Source of the DNA: CALCKU01 sp964654665
Lineage (GTDB): Bacteria; Pseudomonadota; Alphaproteobacteria; Caulobacterales; Maricaulaceae
DNA: 64,000 bases
Direction: 5' to 3'
Assembly (NCBI GenBank): GCA_964654665.1
Contig: CAZZKV010000010.1
Span: 1 to 64,000 of the forward strand
In this document: positions 24,326-34,053 of the stretch, piece after piece
How positions within the stretch are numbered: position 1 is the stretch's first letter
How the letters are laid out: the number at the start of each line of letters is the position of its first letter
Notes under the pieces: generated by a model
The model's input: the letters and a program-made list of their open reading frames with translations, nothing else
The model's database searches: none
Told to the model about the DNA's origin: nothing
Translations under genes and position numbers: made by a program

Positions 24326-25963
24326 CTAGTGCCCACTTCCCAGACGCCCTAATCTGACGCCGTAATCAACAGCCATGGCATATTCGGGATCATCGTCAGA
24401 ATCTATAATAAGCTGTCCAGCCCGGTTGAGTAATTTGTGACAATCACGGGTTAAATGTCGAAGCCGGATAGATTTGCCGGCCTGTGTATATTTTGCCGCT
24501 AAGGCTTCGATAGCCTGTAAAGCCGATTGATCGACAACGCGGCTTGAAGCAAAATCGACAATGACGGTATCCGGATCATCTTTGACCGTGAATAAATCAT
24601 TGAACCCTTCAATAGAGCCAAAAAATAGAGGGCCTTCGAGTTTATAGACTTTTGTGTTGGCTTCCATTTCTGTTACGGCATTAATCCGGCGTGCGGCATT
24701 CCACGCATAGGCCAAGGCCGAGACAATGACGCCAACAACAACCGCGACAGCCAGATCATGCCAAACGGTAACAACAGTCACAAGAATGATAACAAAGGCA
24801 TCGATTATGGGAATACGGCGCATGATTGTCAGCGATTGCCAAGCAAATGTACCGATGACGACCATAAACATTACCCCGACAAGCGCGGCCAGAGGAATTT
24901 GATTAATGATTGCCGAACCAAACAGAATAAAAGCAAGTAAAAATAACGAGGCCGCTATGCCGGATAGGCGCGTGCGCCCACCAGATTGAACATTAATCAT
25001 GGATTGCCCGATCATAGCGCATCCACCCATACCGCCAAAAAAACCGGTCACAGTATTGGCAATACCTTGCGCCACGCATTCCTGCGAAGCTCCGCCGCGT
25101 TCTTCCTTGATCTCGCCAACAAGATTCAAGGTTAAAAGGCTTTCGATCAAACCAATGGCCGCTAGAATTATGGAATAGGGTAAAATGATTTTTAGTGTTT
25201 CAAACGTCATGGGGACGGCAGGGATTTTAAAGGGCGGCAGATTGCCCTCAATTGACCGTATATCGCCAACACGCGGTACATCAATGCCAAAGGCGATAAC
25301 AAGACCGGCAACAATACCGATACCAGCCAATGGCGCGGGAATAAATTTTGTTACTTTCGGGGTGGCCCAAATTAAAACCATAGTTAGCGCAACAAGACCC
25401 AGCATTAGATATAAGGTCGTCCCTGTCATCCATGTGCCGTGCAGCATATTAAATGGTCCATGATGCGCGCCGGCAGGGGCAGGGGCCGTCTGGAATTGCG
25501 TAAGCTGTGCCAGAAAAATAACAATCGCCAGACCATTTACAAAACCCAGCATAACGGGGTGGGGCACAAGACGGATGAATTTTCCAAACCGGAACACCCC
25601 GGCTAATATTTGCAAAACCCCCATTAAGACAACTGTAGCAAACAGATATTGTACGCCGTGTTGGGCCACAAGGGCAACCATCACAACAGCCAGCGCGCCC
25701 GTTGCCCCAGAAATCATACCCGGGCGCCCGCCAATACAGGCCGTGATAAGACCAACAATAAAAGCGGCATACAGTCCAACCAAAGGTTCAACCCCCGCAA
25801 CAATCGCAAAGGCAACCGCTTCGGGGACAAGCGCAAGGGCAACGGTTAAACCGGCCAATACTTCGGTCTTGATACGGTTAGGCGTAAAGCTAAGCGGGCC
25901 AGAGCGTTTGCGCGGCGGAATAGTGATACGGTCTGCAAAAGCAGAAAGGGTCGATTTTATCAT
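24326..25963 (-). CDS. SulP-family anion transporter with STAS domain
   Basis: A 545-residue SulP/SLC26 permease. Ten or more hydrophobic helices start at about residue 35 with the family pattern LAGLTVALALVPEAVAFAIV, followed by GLYAAFIVGLITACIGGRPG and the conserved GFFGGMGGCAMIGQSMINV. The C-terminal STAS domain includes YKLEGPLFFGSIEGF and VIVDFASSRVVDQSA. SulP proteins move sulfate, bicarbonate or other anions; the ion cannot be told from sequence. I start at ATG 25963 (MIKSTLSAFADRIT) rather than 19 codons upstream. Upstream it is preceded by 128 bases after the amidohydrolase stop. Confidence 0.92.
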   Translation of the reverse strand: MIKSTLSAFADRITIPPRKRSGPLSFTPNRIKTEVLAGLTVALALVPEAVAFAIVAGVEPLVGLYAAFIVGLITACIGGRPGMISGATGALAVVMVALVAQHGVQYLFATVVLMGVLQILAGVFRFGKFIRLVPHPVMLGFVNGLAIVIFLAQLTQFQTAPAPAGAHHGPFNMLHGTWMTGTTLYLMLGLVALTMVLIWATPKVTKFIPAPLAGIGIVAGLVIAFGIDVPRVGDIRSIEGNLPPFKIPAVPMTFETLKIILPYSIILAAIGLIESLLTLNLVGEIKEERGGASQECVAQGIANTVTGFFGGMGGCAMIGQSMINVQSGGRTRLSGIAASLFLLAFILFGSAIINQIPLAALVGVMFMVVIGTFAWQSLTIMRRIPIIDAFVIILVTVVTVWHDLAVAVVVGVIVSALAYAWNAARRINAVTEMEANTKVYKLEGPLFFGSIEGFNDLFTVKDDPDTVIVDFASSRVVDQSALQAIEALAAKYTQAGKSIRLRHLTRDCHKLLNRAGQLIIDSDDDPEYAMAVDYGVRLGRLGSGH

Positions 25964-26091
25964 GAAAACATCAGTCTCGCGGGTTCGCGCGCGGTGTATC
26001 AGCCCCGGCGGGCAAGGCAAGCAGAAATTACGGCTGCTGGCTGCTTTTATTATTATTACCGTTCACCCGCTTCGATGACTCGTAGACGGAG

Positions 26092-29000
26092 TTATTTTTC
26101 CCAAAAATAAGGTGCACGTTTTGAATTACCGGTTAGAACTTCATTCATGGTGTCTGCCGCATAAAGCCGTCCTCCGATCATCACATGTTCAATCTTTTCT
26201 GTATGACGGATGTTATCCAGAGGATTGTCAGACAGAATGACAAGATCGGCTAATTTGCCTTTTTCAAGACTGCCAAGATCTTTATCAAAGCCAAGGTGTT
26301 TGGCAGGCATTGTTGTTGCTGTGCTCAGGGTTTGAACCGGGTCCATACCGCCGCGGGCAAAGGACCACATTTCCCAATGAGCCGCCAGTCCTTCCCGTTG
26401 ACCATGGGCTCCGATAGATACAAGCACGCCAGCATCAGCCAGTTGTTTGGCACCGGCGGCGCTGTCATCATCAGCATAATCATCAAGCGGAGCCATTTGA
26501 CGACGAACAGCGCGTGCTTGCAGACGGGTCGGCGGGACATGTTTAGATAATAGAGGATGTTTCCACACCTCGGATTCCTGATAATAGAAATCTTCGCCGC
26601 GAATACCGCCATAAGTTACAGCCAACGTTGGCGTATAGGCGACATTGGTTTGGGCATACATCTGTATCGCATCATCATAAATTTTAAGTGTCGGTAGATT
26701 ATGTTCAACCGAGCTATTACCATCAGCAACCAGCGACATATCCATATGATAGAGCGAAGCGCCTTCGGCCACCACTAGAAGATTATTTTCACGGGCCGCT
26801 TTAACAACTTGTTGACGTTGATCACGGCGTGGTTGGTTGTAATTTTTTACCCCATGCGCGCCTTGTTGTTTCAGGCGATTTACATGTTCATTAGCATCGT
26901 TAAAGGATTGGATATCGGCAAAAAATCCGGGCGCTTTCGCCCCATATATAACTTCGCCTGTCGAGAAAATACGCGGGGCTAGAATTTTACCAGCACGCTG
27001 CATTTCAGAGGCAACGAAAATTTCAGACGCACGGCTTGATGGATCAAAAATTGTGGTAACGCCCAAGGCAAGATGGGCGATTGTCGACCAATTTTGCTGG
27101 GGTACTAACTCATCGGTGCCTTGCGGTCCATGGGCATGGGCATCAATCAAGCCGGGAATAATGGTTTTACCGGTGAGATCCAGAGTTTTATATCCCTCTG
27201 GAACAACGGTTTTTTTATTGCCAACCCGCGTAATTCTATCGCCATTTATAAGGATCGTGCCATTTTCAATCACGCCGCCTTTATTATTTTTCATTGTAAT
27301 AATACGCGCACCGGTCAGAGCGACTTTGGTATCAGGTTTAGCCGCTGTTATTCGGCGTTCTAAAGAAATACCCTCCGTTACAGGCATGAATTCTTCATCC
27401 ATTACCGTTGATATATCGACAGAGAATAATGTCGGGCCAAGACTCCAATTCAACGTATTAAGGCCTGACCAGCTTGGGTATTGTGCGCCGCCAGTGCTGA
27501 CTTTTCGTACGGGTAGGGCTTTGGAAGCCGGGCCTGCTGCTATATTTTGTGGGCCGGTGAGGATGGGCATAACAAAGAGGTTGTAATTCTCGCGAAAGGC
27601 TGCGCTTTTACCATCGGGGGCAACGTGAAAACTTTGTGCCAACTTAGACGATGCATGAACCCGTTCATCATCACCCAACAGATTGGTGCTGATCAGAGCG
27701 GCTTTATTATCTGTGTTATCTGTGAAATAAACGCGCAGTTCATCCCCGTCAAAATGCGGCATACCGCCTGATTTGCGAATATGGACCGGATCACCGCCAT
27801 CAACAGCCATAACATAAAGCCCTGGCGCATCAGACCATTCGGGCGCGGTTAAAAAGCCGCCTGCATTTTTTTCATAGGCGATATAATCTCCGCTGGGAGA
27901 AAAAACAGGACGCGCATAATGTCCTGGGTTTTTTGATAATGTTGTTACTTTACGGGTTTTGATATTTAGACTGTGTATGTGCCCAAGGTCATTATCATTC
28001 CAACTTGTAAAAATGATATGTTTTCCGTCGCGCGACCAACTAGGATATAGTTCTAACATTGTATCGGGCAGTTTAGTTAATCGGCGGGCCGGGCCGCCGG
28101 TTTTGGATTGCAGGTATAATTTTCCAAGACTTTCAAATACAACCTGTTTGTCATTGGGGGATACAGCCGTGAATCGCGGCATCTTGGTTTTGATCATCTT
28201 GGGTGCAACATCGACTTTTGGCCGCGGGGCATCCATAACTGTACGCGTATCGACTACTTTAAAATCAATATGTTCAATATTATTATCGGCAATATCTATT
28301 TTATGAATTTGTCCATTCGCCCAGAAATATAGGCTTAGTGAATCCGGGCTCCAATCCATATTGGGGTAAACCCCCTGAACCGCCCACGTTTCCTGCATGT
28401 CCTGATCTAAATGATCAAAGACCATACGTTCTTCGCCGCTTTTTATGTTTTTGATAAATAGCTTAGATTTGGCGCGAACCCGTTTAACATAGGCTAAATA
28501 TTGACCATCAGGTGACGGTGCAGGACGTACCGCCCCGCCTGCGCCGCCTGCAGCGACCGTAATGTCGCCTGTTGCAAGTTCATAGCGTTTGATTTGGAAT
28601 AATTGTTGATTTGAGTTTTGAGCATATTCAAAAATTGGTCCACGTGTCGTATTTTGACTGTAATAAATATACTCACCATCAGGAGAAAACATTGGCTCAC
28701 CTAATTCTTTTTGATGGGCCTCCGATGGTTTTTTAACCAGTTTCACACCTGTTCCGCCGGAGGTATGATAGAGCCAAATCTCACCTGTTCCTAGCGAGCG
28801 TGATGTCGTGAAATGCTTTCGCGCAGCAATAAATTGTCCATCCGGGGACCATGTTGGATTATTCAGCAAACGGAATGTTTCTTTTGTGACTTGTTTTTTA
28901 TTTTCGCCATTCATATCCATAATCCAGATATTGTCTCCGCCTGCACGGTCCGATGTGAAAGCGATTTGCGATCCATCAGGAGAAAACCGAGGCTGGATTT

Positions 29001-29430
29001 CCCATGCAAGACCACTGGAAATATTTGTCGCTGTACCGCCTGTTATGGGCATGGTGTAAATATCTCCAAGCAGATCAAAGGCAATTGTCTTACCGTCAGG
29101 AGATACATCAAGGCTCATCCATGTGCCTTCGGTAACGTTGATCTTAATATCCCGTTTTTTGCCCGGCGGGTTCATTACATCCCATTTATCTTCATCTTTT
29201 TTCGCCTCGCCAGACATCATTTTATCTGACATGGATTTATCAGACATCATTGTATCGGCCATGGGTTTGGCTTTTTGTCTCTGTATAGATTTCGCTTCTG
29301 TGTCCGCTTTAACCATGGCGGGTTTTGATTTCTTGGCCGCTGTATTATGTGGATGATCTGCGAGGGCAGAAAGGGCGGTAATAGAGAGGACTGCGGCCCC
29401 GCCAAGACAAGCGATTCTAAATTTTGACAT
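26092..29430 (-). CDS. Exported beta-propeller / amidohydrolase fusion
   Basis: A 1112-residue exported protein. Signal peptide (CLGGAAVLSITALSALA) and a Lys/Met-rich linker with repeated DKSMSDKMMS-like units (about residues 60-75) lead to a TolB/PD40-type propeller, shown by repeats such as SPDGKTIAF, SPDGSQIAFTSDRAGGDNIW, SPDGQFIAARKH and SPDSLSLYFW. From about residue 710 an amidohydrolase domain follows: the metal motif GLIDAHAHGP (H-x-H), KNYNQPRRD with the lysine, EGASLYHMDMS, VEHNLPT, and the closing KGKLADLVILSDNP. Such fusions are known in bacteria and may process peptides or modified amino acids; the substrate is unknown. The ribosome-binding site GGAG is eight bases before the ATG. 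Confidence 0.88.
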   Translation of the reverse strand: MSKFRIACLGGAAVLSITALSALADHPHNTAAKKSKPAMVKADTEAKSIQRQKAKPMADTMMSDKSMSDKMMSGEAKKDEDKWDVMNPPGKKRDIKINVTEGTWMSLDVSPDGKTIAFDLLGDIYTMPITGGTATNISSGLAWEIQPRFSPDGSQIAFTSDRAGGDNIWIMDMNGENKKQVTKETFRLLNNPTWSPDGQFIAARKHFTTSRSLGTGEIWLYHTSGGTGVKLVKKPSEAHQKELGEPMFSPDGEYIYYSQNTTRGPIFEYAQNSNQQLFQIKRYELATGDITVAAGGAGGAVRPAPSPDGQYLAYVKRVRAKSKLFIKNIKSGEERMVFDHLDQDMQETWAVQGVYPNMDWSPDSLSLYFWANGQIHKIDIADNNIEHIDFKVVDTRTVMDAPRPKVDVAPKMIKTKMPRFTAVSPNDKQVVFESLGKLYLQSKTGGPARRLTKLPDTMLELYPSWSRDGKHIIFTSWNDNDLGHIHSLNIKTRKVTTLSKNPGHYARPVFSPSGDYIAYEKNAGGFLTAPEWSDAPGLYVMAVDGGDPVHIRKSGGMPHFDGDELRVYFTDNTDNKAALISTNLLGDDERVHASSKLAQSFHVAPDGKSAAFRENYNLFVMPILTGPQNIAAGPASKALPVRKVSTGGAQYPSWSGLNTLNWSLGPTLFSVDISTVMDEEFMPVTEGISLERRITAAKPDTKVALTGARIITMKNNKGGVIENGTILINGDRITRVGNKKTVVPEGYKTLDLTGKTIIPGLIDAHAHGPQGTDELVPQQNWSTIAHLALGVTTIFDPSSRASEIFVASEMQRAGKILAPRIFSTGEVIYGAKAPGFFADIQSFNDANEHVNRLKQQGAHGVKNYNQPRRDQRQQVVKAARENNLLVVAEGASLYHMDMSLVADGNSSVEHNLPTLKIYDDAIQMYAQTNVAYTPTLAVTYGGIRGEDFYYQESEVWKHPLLSKHVPPTRLQARAVRRQMAPLDDYADDDSAAGAKQLADAGVLVSIGAHGQREGLAAHWEMWSFARGGMDPVQTLSTATTMPAKHLGFDKDLGSLEKGKLADLVILSDNPLDNIRHTEKIEHVMIGGRLYAADTMNEVLTGNSKRAPYFWEK

Positions 29431-29520
29431 AAGAAGACTCCGTTTGATGCAGAATACAGTTTCAGGCGTAGCTCGTCATGGGAATTCGCCTCTAAGGCTA
29501 ATCAAACTCTTGTTATGACT

Positions 29521-30903
29521 TTAAAACCGGCCGGCTGCGCCGGGGAAGACAACAGGGGTTTCGCTACCATCTTTAGCGACGGCTGATACGCCAAAGAAAT
29601 AATTATCGATCACAAGATTGGTAAACTCCCATGTATTGACTTTGCCGATAAAGCGCGAATGGGTCCATTCTGGCGCTGTTGTTAAACGCCAATGGACGCG
29701 ATAGCCTGCAAGATTATCACTGTTGGTTGGGGTTTCCCATGTAAGCTTTGCCGAGGCTTTGACCGCGCCGCTGGCTTCGACATTGGTTGGAAAGGGCGGC
29801 GCGCCTGCCATCCCCGCAAGGGTAATGGCATTCAGAGCTGTTAACTTGGCCGCATAGGGTCCGTCAACGCCCTCCATGCTATCGCCATATGTTATACCGT
29901 TTTCTACGCGTAAATCTTGATGCTGACGGTCGTAATGTTCATGAGTTTCCATAATACGGATACCCGGTATGCCGACCTGATTAAAGGGCCTATGATGCCC
30001 GCCGCGCCCAAACCGATCCAGACGGTAAACCATCATAACATTTAAATTGGTCATATATTGATCGGCTTGAGCTTTAATATAACGGGCAAGGTTGCGCGAA
30101 GGGCTATCCACTTCGCCGCCGGTAAAGCGGCGTTGACGGGCCTCAGCGTCGGTTTCATTGGCCCGTGTGCCTTCTGAAAAAACGCGAGCTGTTGTATTAT
30201 CTGTCACCCCGTCAATACCGGAAATATTGGAAATCATGTCATTATTTAAAACGCCCTTGATGTCCCAGCCTTTATTGAGAGCATGAGCGGCGACAATTTC
30301 TCCGCCAAATAAACCCTGTTCTTCACCGGACAGACCCGCATAAATGATAGATCCGGCATATTGCCGCTTTGATAAAATACGGGCCGCTTCGATAACACCG
30401 GCCATGCCTGAGGCATTATCATTCGCTCCGGGACTCTCCGATGTCCCGTCAAGCGGGTCCGTAACACGGCTATCAATATCGCCCGACATCATGACATAGC
30501 GGTTGGGGTCTAGCGTGCCTTTCTGTATCGCAAGGACACTAACAACTTCGGTAGGTTCAGGGATTCGGCGTTTCCCGTCGATAGTATCGGAGACATAGAT
30601 AACTTCCAGACAACCGCCGCAATCCGCGGAAATGGCCTTAAATTCGTCAAAAATCCATCGTCGCGCAGCTCCAATGCCGCGCGTATCAGATGCGGTTTCT
30701 GACAAAGTATGGCGCGTGCCAAAATCAACTAGGGTCTGTATGTCGGCAATTATCCGGTCTGCGGAAGGCTCTAAAGCAATATTATAGATATCCTGTACTT
30801 CGGATGGCGGGCCATAATCAGATTTTTGCGCCGAGGCGCTACAGGCGCTTATTACAAGCCCGGTAATCAAAGGCAGAACAAAGGGAGTAAGGTTTTTTTT
30901 CAT
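29521..30903 (-). CDS. M28 family aminopeptidase-like lipoprotein
   Basis: From ATG 30903 the product is 460 residues with lipobox VISAC (lipidated Cys21). The peptidase domain has SPGANDNASGMAG, AGLSGEEQGLFGG (catalytic Glu plus ligand) and HHRPFNQVGIPGIR. In M28 enzymes the first zinc ligand lies in an SGHxDS motif; here it reads SGDIDSR (residues 140-146), i.e. Asp142 replaces His. I recall other proteobacterial M28 proteins with GDIDSR, so it may mark a subgroup rather than a dead enzyme. The C-terminus is a fibronectin-type-III-like domain (ASAKLTWETPTNSDNLAGYR). It starts two bases after the desaturase stop, so the two are in one operon. Confidence 0.87.
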   Translation of the reverse strand: MKKNLTPFVLPLITGLVISACSASAQKSDYGPPSEVQDIYNIALEPSADRIIADIQTLVDFGTRHTLSETASDTRGIGAARRWIFDEFKAISADCGGCLEVIYVSDTIDGKRRIPEPTEVVSVLAIQKGTLDPNRYVMMSGDIDSRVTDPLDGTSESPGANDNASGMAGVIEAARILSKRQYAGSIIYAGLSGEEQGLFGGEIVAAHALNKGWDIKGVLNNDMISNISGIDGVTDNTTARVFSEGTRANETDAEARQRRFTGGEVDSPSRNLARYIKAQADQYMTNLNVMMVYRLDRFGRGGHHRPFNQVGIPGIRIMETHEHYDRQHQDLRVENGITYGDSMEGVDGPYAAKLTALNAITLAGMAGAPPFPTNVEASGAVKASAKLTWETPTNSDNLAGYRVHWRLTTAPEWTHSRFIGKVNTWEFTNLVIDNYFFGVSAVAKDGSETPVVFPGAAGRF

Positions 30904-30905
30904 AA

Positions 30906-31814
30906 TTATGCCGTTGTCGCTGCTTTTATTACGGCCCAATAGCCATGTTGTATTTCCATTTTGTCGTGATGAGCGGCCATAGCCTTGTGCAGTGCTACCA
31001 GCCGGTAACAGGGCACATACATAAAAGCGTGGTGCTCGACATGGTAATTTACCCAATAGGGGCCAAAGAATATCTTCTCAAAAATATTAGTATGGGTTGT
31101 ACGGGCATGGGTGAGGGGATTATCATCAAAACTTGTCATGGCATGTTCGGTAATATTGCGCAGACGCAAGACAAGAAAAAACCAGCTCCACATAGGTAAC
31201 AGCCAAAGGGCAAAATAAACCCACCAATAGCCCAATAACGTCAATCCGCCAAAAATTAAGCCATTTGTGATGATATAAGGCCACGGGTTGTTTTTTTGAA
31301 AGGCATCGGACCCTTCAATTTGGGACTTGTCGCCTGTTTTTAGTTTTAATGTTGCAAATTGAAGCCGCAAAAATGTTTGTCCTGTAATATCCCGCCATAA
31401 TTTTCGCCTAAGACTGGCGGGCGTAATCGGAAACTTTGCGGACAGGGCAAGGTCAGGATCCTGTTTGCTCTGAGCATATCGGTGGTGCTTCAAGTGATAT
31501 TTCCGGTAAGCGGCCAGATCACCGCCATATGGCGCCCCCAAGACATAGGCACCAACGAATTCATTGACCGATTTAGTTTTAAATAAAACACCATGCGCGG
31601 CATCATGCATTAATATTGCAAGGCCGTGTTGGCGCGACCCAATCAGGCAGAATGCTAGAATAAATGTGACCGGATTGGGCCAGAGAATAAAGAGCGCCAT
31701 TGACGCAAATATGACTGCCCATACATGAAAAACGATCCAGGTTCCCCAGAGATCAGAGCGCCGGGCCAATTGTCGAAGAGTGGCTTTGTCGATATATGTG
31801 CTTGTCGCTCCCAT
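30906..31814 (-). CDS. Membrane fatty-acid desaturase
   Basis: A 302-residue membrane di-iron desaturase. Histidine boxes are HDAAH (H-x3-H), KHHRYAQ following HLKHH (H-x2-HH) and NYHVEHHAF (H-x2-HH), with three or four membrane spans between (e.g. VIFASMALFILWPNPVTFIL and LIFGGLTLLGYWWVYFALWL). The order and spacing fit the DesA/OleT-like family that introduces double bonds or hydroxyls into fatty acyl chains or related lipids. Regiospecificity cannot be told. It is the first gene of a two-gene operon with the M28 lipoprotein. Confidence 0.9.
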   Translation of the reverse strand: MGATSTYIDKATLRQLARRSDLWGTWIVFHVWAVIFASMALFILWPNPVTFILAFCLIGSRQHGLAILMHDAAHGVLFKTKSVNEFVGAYVLGAPYGGDLAAYRKYHLKHHRYAQSKQDPDLALSAKFPITPASLRRKLWRDITGQTFLRLQFATLKLKTGDKSQIEGSDAFQKNNPWPYIITNGLIFGGLTLLGYWWVYFALWLLPMWSWFFLVLRLRNITEHAMTSFDDNPLTHARTTHTNIFEKIFFGPYWVNYHVEHHAFMYVPCYRLVALHKAMAAHHDKMEIQHGYWAVIKAATTA

Positions 31815-31892
31815 GCCTCAAGATGCGAGGATCAAGGAAAACTGTCAATAGGGCGACCTTGGTCTCTTTGCTCTGCTCGGGTGAGTAGGCTC

Positions 31893-33965
31893 TTAAAAAG
31901 CGCCTTGTGATAAATCCCGGGCAATTAAATTCGGCGAACGATTATCATTAAGGCGTGCTCGGTAAACCTGCATGTTTTCCATTACGCGCTGCACATAATT
32001 ACGGGTTTCCGAGAAAGGGATACTTTCAACCCAATCGATCGGATCAATTTCCCCCTTGCGCGGATCGCCATGTTTTCTATTCCATGTTTTCACGCGAGAC
32101 GCTCCGGCATTATATGCAGCAGCAGCCATAATATAAGAGCCGTCAAATTGTTTGAGTAAATCATTCAGGTGCAAGGCTCCTAATTTAGCGCTATAATCAA
32201 TATCGCTGGTCATACGCGAGCGGTTATAAGGAATCCGGTGCTTTCGGGCCGTAGTTCTAGCTGTGCTATTAATCATTTGCATCAGGCCATGGGCTTTGGC
32301 GTGGCTAATAACATTGGGTTCAAATTCACTTTCCTGACGAGCAATAGCAAAGACAAAGGGAACATTAAATTTATCGGTAGAGAGGGCATTTATAGCTTCG
32401 ATAACGGGGTAGCCTGAATCGGTCAGCATGGTTTGCAACCGTCCCGCCTGTTTTGCGGCTCTAAGAGACGGGCGCATATAACCCAGGTTTTTAGAGAGTT
32501 GCGATAAAAGAGATAATTCGCGGATATCGTCAAATTCATCATCCAGCATAAAGGCAAACATAGAAAAGAACCGTTCTTCGCGAGCTTCCCCCAAAAGTTG
32601 CATAGCCCGTACGCGCGGGTCAGCCATAAAACTGGCTTGTAAGGCTTCTGTCGGGGCTTCGGGCGGTAAAATAACTTCGGAGAGCGTACCGCTTAACTTT
32701 TCAGCTGCGAGTTGACCGTAATATGTATTGGGAAAACTGGCCGCTTCGGAATAATAGGCCCGGGCATTACCATCACTTAGGCTATCCGCGGCGCGGCCTT
32801 GCCAATAGGCCGCGCGGCTCACTGAAACCGGTGTGCTGACCCCGTTGCGCAAGGTTTCGAAGTGCTGTGAGGCTATGCCGGCTTGCCCCAGCTTTTGTAG
32901 CGCTAACCAGCCGGCTAAAAATTCGGCTTCTGCAAAGCTAGTCCCGCGCGTGAGGCCATGATTTAAAGTAAGATCATAGGCGTCTTGGAATTTCTTTTCC
33001 TGAATGGCCCAATAGCTCATAATCTTCTTTTCAGTCCAAAGGGCTTTTTTGCCATGATCGGCTAGAGGCGGCGTTTTAATTTGTTTGTAAACAGGCAGGG
33101 CATAGTCTTTTGTTTTTTTGCGCCGTCGCCATCGTGCGCGTTCGAATAATAATCCTGTATCGGCTTTATGTGTACTGGGAACAGCACTGATTGCGCGGTC
33201 CATGCCTTTGCGATTGGCGCTAACACGGACACGTGCGTCAATAAGTGCGCGGTCTGTTTTGTTTAAAAGACTTATAAGTCCGTCAACTTTGGAAAAATGT
33301 CGGCGGCCTAGCCAGATCAGATGATCGGCCCGCGCCGCATGATCATCAGCAGATAAGCGGCTTTTATATTTTTTATAGAGCGTGCGTTGTCGTTCCCGAG
33401 TTAATTTTGAATTCCGCCATGCCGATTTTAACCAAAGATCACCCCTAACCTTATCGTTTAATTGGTAATAGGCATTGGCTAGGGCCGCTCGCCCTTCGCC
33501 GGAAACAGGGTCTTGACCCAAAAACCAATCAATTGTTCGCTGGGGTGACAAGGGTTTGTCAAATAACCGGGCTTCGGCTTTTGAGCGTATACCTGACATA
33601 CGAGGCCAATTGCTCAATTGCTGTGTTACATAGGTAAGATCGCCAAAGGGAACATGAGGGTCTCGAATGGTGCGAACCCATGTCAAAATATCTTTAACGC
33701 TTGGGTCGTTGGCTTTATTTTTTTCAGCATTGAGTCCGCGCCAATTCCCACGTTTGGAAGCCCGTATGCCGGCACGCAAATGTGTTGCATCGCTTTTCGA
33801 TATCAGATCAGACATCGCGGGAACGGGCGGTTTAATTCGCGGTGATGGAACAGCCGTCGCTTGAGCAGTAAAGGAAAAACATAGGATCAACGCTATTCCG
33901 GCTATCCATTTACAGAAATTAGCCCGGTTTTGCGGCCCTATAGGCTTGAGTCGAAAAATAATCAT
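31893..33965 (-). CDS. slt: Soluble lytic transglycosylase
   Basis: From ATG 33965 the protein has 690 residues. The long N-terminal part is the alpha-superhelical U-shaped domain of Slt70-type enzymes, and the C-terminus (about residue 525 on) is the SLT domain with catalytic Glu in ARQESEF, SHAKAHGLMQM, and AAAAYNAGASRV. It cleaves the MurNAc-GlcNAc bond to form 1,6-anhydromuropeptides. A hydrophobic segment (WIAGIALILCFSFTAQATA) is the signal. The dapA gene is divergent, 88 bases away. Some N-terminal extension upstream of 33965 is open but improbable. Confidence 0.92.
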   Translation of the reverse strand: MIIFRLKPIGPQNRANFCKWIAGIALILCFSFTAQATAVPSPRIKPPVPAMSDLISKSDATHLRAGIRASKRGNWRGLNAEKNKANDPSVKDILTWVRTIRDPHVPFGDLTYVTQQLSNWPRMSGIRSKAEARLFDKPLSPQRTIDWFLGQDPVSGEGRAALANAYYQLNDKVRGDLWLKSAWRNSKLTRERQRTLYKKYKSRLSADDHAARADHLIWLGRRHFSKVDGLISLLNKTDRALIDARVRVSANRKGMDRAISAVPSTHKADTGLLFERARWRRRKKTKDYALPVYKQIKTPPLADHGKKALWTEKKIMSYWAIQEKKFQDAYDLTLNHGLTRGTSFAEAEFLAGWLALQKLGQAGIASQHFETLRNGVSTPVSVSRAAYWQGRAADSLSDGNARAYYSEAASFPNTYYGQLAAEKLSGTLSEVILPPEAPTEALQASFMADPRVRAMQLLGEAREERFFSMFAFMLDDEFDDIRELSLLSQLSKNLGYMRPSLRAAKQAGRLQTMLTDSGYPVIEAINALSTDKFNVPFVFAIARQESEFEPNVISHAKAHGLMQMINSTARTTARKHRIPYNRSRMTSDIDYSAKLGALHLNDLLKQFDGSYIMAAAAYNAGASRVKTWNRKHGDPRKGEIDPIDWVESIPFSETRNYVQRVMENMQVYRARLNDNRSPNLIARDLSQGAF

Positions 33966-34053
33966 GTCCTCACAATAATCTGTGTCTTGCGCCGAGCAAG
34001 AAAAGAAAGCTATGAGCGCATCATTAATTACATGTAGTTTCGAAAGGGTGAAC

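Noticed and set aside
29431..29520. GTTTGAT...ATCAAAC distant inverted repeat between amidohydrolase and M28 genes
   Set aside because: Arms are some 55 bases apart with no supporting stem; likely chance.
31820..31848. TTGACA consensus -35 before the desaturase
   Set aside because: No acceptable -10 at 16-18 bases, and the start site would fall on the ATG.
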